Origin: HNR sp040400085
Lineage (GTDB): Bacteria > Actinomycetota > Actinomycetes > Actinomycetales > Microbacteriaceae
NCBI GenBank assembly: GCA_040400085.1
Contig: JBBAQX010000007.1
Span: 46,286-110,285, forward strand
Direction of reading: 5' to 3'
DNA: 64,000 nucleotides
The translations under genes and the position numbers were made by a program. The notes under the pieces are model-generated. The model saw only the letters and a list, made by a program, of their open reading frames with translations, was not told where the DNA came from and did not search any database. Below are positions 60,482-64,000 of this stretch, in pieces; positions within the stretch are counted from its first letter, which is position 1; each line of letters opens with the position of its first letter.

Positions 60482-60524
60482 GGGTGTTGTCCTTTGCTGT
60501 GATTCAGCTTCCTGGACAACACCC
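60482..60524. terminator. Hairpin between convergent surface-protein and ROK genes
   Basis: GGGTGTTGTCC pairs perfectly with GGACAACACCC across a 21-nt loop that contains a nested GCTG/CAGC. It can act on both strands but has no T tract. Confidence 0.55.
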
Positions 60525-60527
60525 TCC

Positions 60528-60541
60528 GCAGTTTAAACTGC
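60528..60541. repeat. Perfect 14-bp palindrome
   Basis: GCAGTTTAAACTGC lies between the hairpin and the ROK gene stop. With an A/T centre and no loop it looks more like a protein-binding site than a terminator. Confidence 0.5.
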
Positions 60542-60575
60542 AGCTGAGAGGCTTTTTCAAGCCCGTTGATGCCTT

Positions 60576-61520
60576 TTAAGAATCTGCCTGCGGCGTAGCA
60601 CCCAACAGCGCTGCACCCAATAGCGGGCCGTCGTCGCCCAAAACGCTCGCGATGACCCTGGTCGCGCGAACGTACTCGAGGGGGTGTCTCCGTATCGCCT
60701 GCTGCACCAGGTCTGGGTAAGCATCCGTCACTCGTGAGAAGCCGCCGCCGATCGCGACCAGCTCGATATTGAGCAGAGCTGATGCCGCAGCAATCGCCTG
60801 GCCGACAGCTGCCGCAGAACGCTCGACGGCGGCGACAGCTAGCTCATGCCCGGGCGACTCTGGTCCCGCTGCGTAGTCCCGAGCCAAGTCCTGACCCGTG
60901 CTGCCTTTCCATCCCTGAGACTGGGCCCAGGCGATGCTGGCCGGCCCCGAGGCGACGTCCTCAGCGGTCAGCCATACATCAGATGAACCCCCGAACCCGC
61001 TCACATACGTCTGCCCGATATGCCCGGCGTTGCCGGTCGCCCCGCGCAGCATCATCCCGTTCGAAATGATGCCGCCGCCGATGCCTGTCGATACGACCAT
61101 GCTCATAAAATTGGCGACTCCGCGTCCAGAGCCGTAGCGGTGCTCGGCGAGCGCGATGGCTGTCCCATCCAGCCCAAACCCGACGTTCGCGTCGGGGAAG
61201 GCAGCGCGCACCTCGGACGTGACGAGTTCGCGGAGCCCAAACCCTTTCCACGCCTGAAGGTTGACGGGCGTGGTTGTGCCTTCGACGGAGTCGATCGGTC
61301 CGGCCGTGGCAATTCCGACTTGCGAGACGGATGCTCGGGGCCCGACAGCGCCGAGAGCCCCGCGCACCGCGTCGCGCACCGCGGCAGCCAGCACATCGGC
61401 GGAGGAGCCAGCGCCCGTCGGCCTTCTGTGTCTGCTCGCGGGGTCGATCGTTCCGTTGCTCACGAGGGCCGCGTCTACTTTTGTCCCGCCAAGGTCTACT
61501 GCGAGGGTGAACTGATCCAT
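60576..61520 (-). CDS. ROK-family sugar kinase without the zinc cysteine motif
   Basis: 314 residues from ATG 61520. The ATP phosphate loop is TLAVDLGGTKVDAALV, the catalytic region VGFGLDGTAIALAEHRYG and STGIGGGIISNGMML are conserved, and GNAGHIGQTYV follows with the substrate-binding Glu/His. The CxCGxxGC zinc motif normal in ROK proteins is absent; the segment reads YVSGFGGSSDVWLTAEDVAS. It probably phosphorylates a hexose or amino sugar, with altered metal dependence. It lies downstream of an acetyltransferase and has its own promoter. Confidence 0.85.
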   Translation of the reverse strand: MDQFTLAVDLGGTKVDAALVSNGTIDPASRHRRPTGAGSSADVLAAAVRDAVRGALGAVGPRASVSQVGIATAGPIDSVEGTTTPVNLQAWKGFGLRELVTSEVRAAFPDANVGFGLDGTAIALAEHRYGSGRGVANFMSMVVSTGIGGGIISNGMMLRGATGNAGHIGQTYVSGFGGSSDVWLTAEDVASGPASIAWAQSQGWKGSTGQDLARDYAAGPESPGHELAVAAVERSAAAVGQAIAAASALLNIELVAIGGGFSRVTDAYPDLVQQAIRRHPLEYVRATRVIASVLGDDGPLLGAALLGATPQADS

Positions 61521-61523
61521 AGC

Positions 61524-61562
61524 CACAGTTTAGTAGGCACAGTTTAGTAGGCACAGTTTAGA
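61524..61562 (-). promoter_or_regulatory. Triplicated 14-bp repeat carrying the ROK gene -10
   Basis: On the plus strand CACAGTTTAGTAGG is repeated at 61524, 61538 and (partly) 61552. On the minus strand each copy presents TAAACTGTG, and the copy nearest the gene places TAAACT six nucleotides (GTGGCT) before ATG 61520, a leaderless arrangement. Three potential -10 elements are thus spaced 14 bp apart. Confidence 0.6.
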
Positions 61563-61625
61563 AGCGGTGCGGGTGTTCTGTTCGACCGACGCTCGCTAGC
61601 CGCGGCGCTGACCTAATCGCAACGA

Positions 61626-62195
61626 TTATGTTCGGGGATCTACCCATTCGTCGGCCAGTATCCCGTAGACCACCGTGTCTACCCATTCGTCCTTGAAGAA
61701 CTCGTCGTGGCGAAGGTGAGCCTCGTGCGTCATGCCGAGCCGCTCGCATAGCCTGGCCGATGCGGTGTTGCGGGAATCGAGTTGGGCGATCACCCGGTGG
61801 AGTCCAAGCTCTGTGAACGCTATCGTGAGCATTGCGGATGCTGCTTCGCTCGCGTATCCGTTCCCGTGATAGTCGGGATGCATGGCCCAGCCGATTTCGC
61901 CGCGCTCATGACGGAGGCTTTCGACCGTGAAATAGATTTCGCCCAACATCTGCGAATCGCTCAGTCGTTCTATCGCGAGCATCAGATAATCGCCCTCCGC
62001 CGCGAGCGTATCGTGCTGGGCATGTGTGGTGATTTTCTCGATGACGGTGTCGAGGTCTCGTGGGGGATATGGCAGAAATCTGGTTGTTTCTTCGTCTGAT
62101 TGATAGGCGAAAAATGCCTCTGTATCATCAAGCGTCATCATGCGTAACGCGACCCGGTTAGCCAGAACAGGTTGGGCCACTGTGTATGCGCGCAT
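61626..62195 (-). CDS. GNAT acetyltransferase, RimJ/RimL type
   Basis: 189 residues. RVALRMMTLDDTEAFFAYQS is the N-terminal strand-helix of RimJ/RimL-like enzymes, IGWAMHPDYHGNGYASEAAS is the acetyl-CoA loop, and SARLCERLGMTHEAHLRHDEF is the C-terminal hallmark. It probably acetylates a protein N terminus or a small amine. The start at ATG 62195 is leaderless, six nucleotides after TATACT. Confidence 0.85.
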   Translation of the reverse strand: MRAYTVAQPVLANRVALRMMTLDDTEAFFAYQSDEETTRFLPYPPRDLDTVIEKITTHAQHDTLAAEGDYLMLAIERLSDSQMLGEIYFTVESLRHERGEIGWAMHPDYHGNGYASEAASAMLTIAFTELGLHRVIAQLDSRNTASARLCERLGMTHEAHLRHDEFFKDEWVDTVVYGILADEWVDPRT

Positions 62196-62201
62196 CCCTC
62201 A

Positions 62202-62207
62202 AGTATA
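62202..62207 (-). promoter_or_regulatory. -10 element of a leaderless promoter for the acetyltransferase
   Basis: On the minus strand TATACT is followed by TGAGGG and ATG 62195, with no separate ribosome site. Confidence 0.65.
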
Positions 62208-62400
62208 TGATCCGGAGCGAATCGTTGAATTTCGAGTCGTATTCTGTCGATTTCCCCAGTGTTTTGTGCCCAATTCTCACGAATCGGTATCTTTCCCAGC
62301 AATCTCACTGATGAAATCATCTGTCGCGGGTAAGCTTGCACCTGAGGAAAACCTCGATAAACCACTCAATGCCGAGATAAACCGGAGCGCCTACACAGTG

Positions 62401-63846
62401 ATGAACAATTCCCAGTCCTCTATTCGTATTGAAAAAGACTCTCTCGGGTCGCTTGAGATCCCAGCGGGTGCCTATTGGGGCATTCACACGGCGCGTGCCC
62501 ACGAAAATTTCCCCATCGCCAAACGTCCTATTTCGGTCTACCCGGATTTCATTCGGGCCTACGCGTGCGTCAAGCAGGCAGCCGCTCGCGCAAACGCCGA
62601 GATTGGTGTGCTGAGTCCTGAGAAGGCCGCGTTTATCGATCAGGCCTGCGAGGACGTCAAGAATGGGATGCTCTTAGACCAGTTCGTGGTCGGGGTCATC
62701 CAGGGCGGCGCTGGTACCTCCAGCAACATGAACGTCAACGAGGTGATCACGAACCGTGCTCTCGAGATCGCCGGGCGTCCCCGTGGCGATTACGCGTACA
62801 TCAACCCGATTGACCATACCAATCGCAGCCAGAGCACTAACGATACGTATCCCACCGCGATCAAGATCGCCCTTGCCTTTTCTTTGCGGAACCTGCTCGA
62901 TGAGATCGACCAGCTTCGCACGTCGTTTCTGCGTAAGTCGTCCGAGTTTTCTCAGGTGCTGAAGATCGGCCGGACGCAGATGCAGGATGCTGTTCCGATG
63001 ACACTGGGGCAGGAGTTTCACGGCTTCGCAACCACCATTGCGGAAGATATCGAACGTCTTGAGGATGCTCGGGTCCTGTTGCGCGAGATCAACATGGGTG
63101 CCACCGCGATTGGAACGGGAATTACCGCCCCTAAGGGTTACAAGGAGACGGTCGTACGTCATCTGAACGAGATCACCGGTCTTAACCTGGTCACCGCTAC
63201 CGACCTAGTCGAATCAACGAGCGACACGGGCGCCTTCGTCACCTTCTCTGGGGCGCTGAAGCGCAGCGCCATAAAGCTCAGCAAGATCTGTAACGATCTC
63301 CGTCTGCTATCTTCTGGGCCGCAGGCTGGCTTTGGTGAGATCAACCTTCCGCCTCGTCAGGCCGGTTCCAGTATCATGCCGGGAAAGGTCAATCCGGTTA
63401 TCCCCGAGGCCGTCAGTCAGGTCGCCTACTCCGTGGTTGGCGCCGACATGACGATCACGATGGCAGCCGAAGCCGGTCAGCTTCAGCTCAATGCGTTTGA
63501 GCCGGTTATCGCCCACTCGCTCTTCCAAAGCATCACCTGGTTGGAGCGTGCTATCGCGACACTGAGGGTGAATTGCGTCGATGGCATCACCGCTAACGAG
63601 GATCGCCTTGCGGATATGGTTGCGCGTTCCGTCGTCGTCATCACTGCGCTCACGCCGTACATCGGGTACCAGGAGGCAGCAACGCTTGCGCATACGGCTC
63701 TTGCCGCAAATGCAAATGTTGCGGATCTGGTCGTAGAGAGCGGCCTCCTCACTCGTGAAGAAGTAGAGCATCTCTTCGAGCCGGACCGTCTGTCTGGTGT
63801 TTCCCCTGCGACGGCTTCCATCGCGGTTCAGCGGGCGAATCAGTAG
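62401..63846 (+). CDS. aspA: Aspartate ammonia-lyase
   Basis: 481 residues from ATG 62401 (GTG 62398 also possible), where similarity to known aspartases begins (SIRIEKDSLGSLEIPAGAYWG). The frame is open back to 62140, but that part does not look like enzyme. Fumarase/aspartase signatures are GTSSNMNVNEVITNRA, the TQMQDAVPMTLGQEF-like GRTQMQDAVPMTLGQEF, and the flexible catalytic loop GSSIMPGKVNPVIPE. It converts L-aspartate to fumarate and ammonia. It is followed by a terminator. Confidence 0.94.
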   Translation: MNNSQSSIRIEKDSLGSLEIPAGAYWGIHTARAHENFPIAKRPISVYPDFIRAYACVKQAAARANAEIGVLSPEKAAFIDQACEDVKNGMLLDQFVVGVIQGGAGTSSNMNVNEVITNRALEIAGRPRGDYAYINPIDHTNRSQSTNDTYPTAIKIALAFSLRNLLDEIDQLRTSFLRKSSEFSQVLKIGRTQMQDAVPMTLGQEFHGFATTIAEDIERLEDARVLLREINMGATAIGTGITAPKGYKETVVRHLNEITGLNLVTATDLVESTSDTGAFVTFSGALKRSAIKLSKICNDLRLLSSGPQAGFGEINLPPRQAGSSIMPGKVNPVIPEAVSQVAYSVVGADMTITMAAEAGQLQLNAFEPVIAHSLFQSITWLERAIATLRVNCVDGITANEDRLADMVARSVVVITALTPYIGYQEAATLAHTALAANANVADLVVESGLLTREEVEHLFEPDRLSGVSPATASIAVQRANQ

Positions 63847-63874
63847 CGCCTGTCACCGAGCTCGGTTAAGTAAG

Positions 63875-63914
63875 GAATGCGATCACCCGTTCGGGCGGTC
63901 GCATTCTTCTTTTA
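63875..63914 (+). terminator. Rho-independent terminator after aspA
   Basis: GAATGCGATCACCC and GGGCGGTCGCATTC pair (one wobble, one mismatch) across GTTC, followed by TTCTTTT. Confidence 0.85.
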
Positions 63915-63950
63915 GGCGGTTGCGGCTGGGAACCTTTCTATATGCTGTTA

Positions 63951-63997
63951 TGTCTCAGGACATCGGTGACAGTTCTGTGTCAGGACATCGGTAACAC
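63951..63997. mobile_element. 22-bp direct repeat, probable insertion-sequence terminus
   Basis: Two 22-bp copies start at 63951 and 63976 (25-bp spacing) and share the core TCAGGACATCGGT plus TGT at the start and ACA near the end; they differ at three positions. Such doubled TGTc..CAGGACATCGGTGACA sequences recall the ends of IS481-family elements in actinobacteria. The window ends before any transposase gene, so this is tentative. Confidence 0.45.
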
Positions 63998-64000
63998 TTT

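Noticed and set aside
62140..62400. 87-codon N-terminal extension of aspA
   Set aside because: It runs into the divergent acetyltransferase gene and its promoter, and aspartase similarity begins at 62401.

Overview
The window reads as chromosomal DNA of a high-GC Gram-positive actinobacterium, most likely a member of Microbacteriaceae or a close relative. This rests on the GC-rich codon usage, frequent GTG starts, many leaderless promoters (TAnnnT followed 6-7 nt later by the start codon), the dxr-rseP-ispG and nusA-ylxR-infB-rbfA-truB-ribF orders, actinobacterial families (GarA-like FHA proteins, DUF58, TgpA-like transglutaminase) and LAxTG-type sorting signals. No rRNA, tRNA or CRISPR array was seen.

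Layout. 1-5.6 kb: end of an unidentified gene, a J-domain protein, an APC permease, a CorA-like transporter, and a divergent pair of HD hydrolase and GlxA-type regulator. 5.9-8 kb: S51/amidotransferase-like protein, uracil-DNA glycosylase, acetyltransferase. 8-10 kb: a GntR(YtrA)-ABC-permease operon with a palindromic operator. 10.3-14 kb: the methylcitrate operon prpDBC, then plsC. 14.9-17.1 kb: two tandem FKBP lipoproteins. 17.1-21.1 kb: dxr, rseP, ispG.

21.1-36.5 kb: a signalling and surface cluster. It holds an FHA protein with six 9-residue threonine repeats, a PP2C phosphatase, a zinc-ribbon/FHA protein, a transmembrane Ser/Thr kinase, a 1946-residue Ig/FN3 protein, a MoxR ATPase, a DUF58 protein and a transglutaminase-like membrane protein whose catalytic Cys and His are replaced. 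Its content matches the bifidobacterial PFNA cluster (pkb2, fn3, aaa-atp, duf58, tgm, with a phosphatase). Kinase and phosphatase probably set the phosphorylation of the FHA partners, while MoxR, DUF58 and the TG-like protein probably assemble or remodel the giant ectoprotein.

36.5-47.8 kb: housekeeping translation genes proS, nusA, ylxR, infB, rbfA, truB and ribF, with mutY and a P-loop-less kinase-like protein between rbfA and truB. No rimP is present between proS and nusA. 47.8 kb: an MFS transporter.

49.1-60.5 kb: the most unusual region. Two paralogous modules each pair a one-polypeptide membrane sigma factor (ECF sigma, zinc anti-sigma motif, TM segment, ectodomain with a C-X8-C pair) with a large LALTG-anchored surface protein: first seven RCC1 blades plus Ig domains, then about ten DUF11 repeats. 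Both surface genes carry a 7-nt homopolymer near their start. I infer sense-and-respond systems in which an envelope signal releases sigma to drive the neighbouring adhesin; the RseP protease encoded at 18.3 kb is a candidate releasing enzyme.

60.5-64 kb: a ROK kinase lacking the usual zinc cysteines, behind a triplicated -10 element, an acetyltransferase, aspartate ammonia-lyase, and at the right edge a 22-bp direct repeat that looks like the terminus of an insertion sequence.
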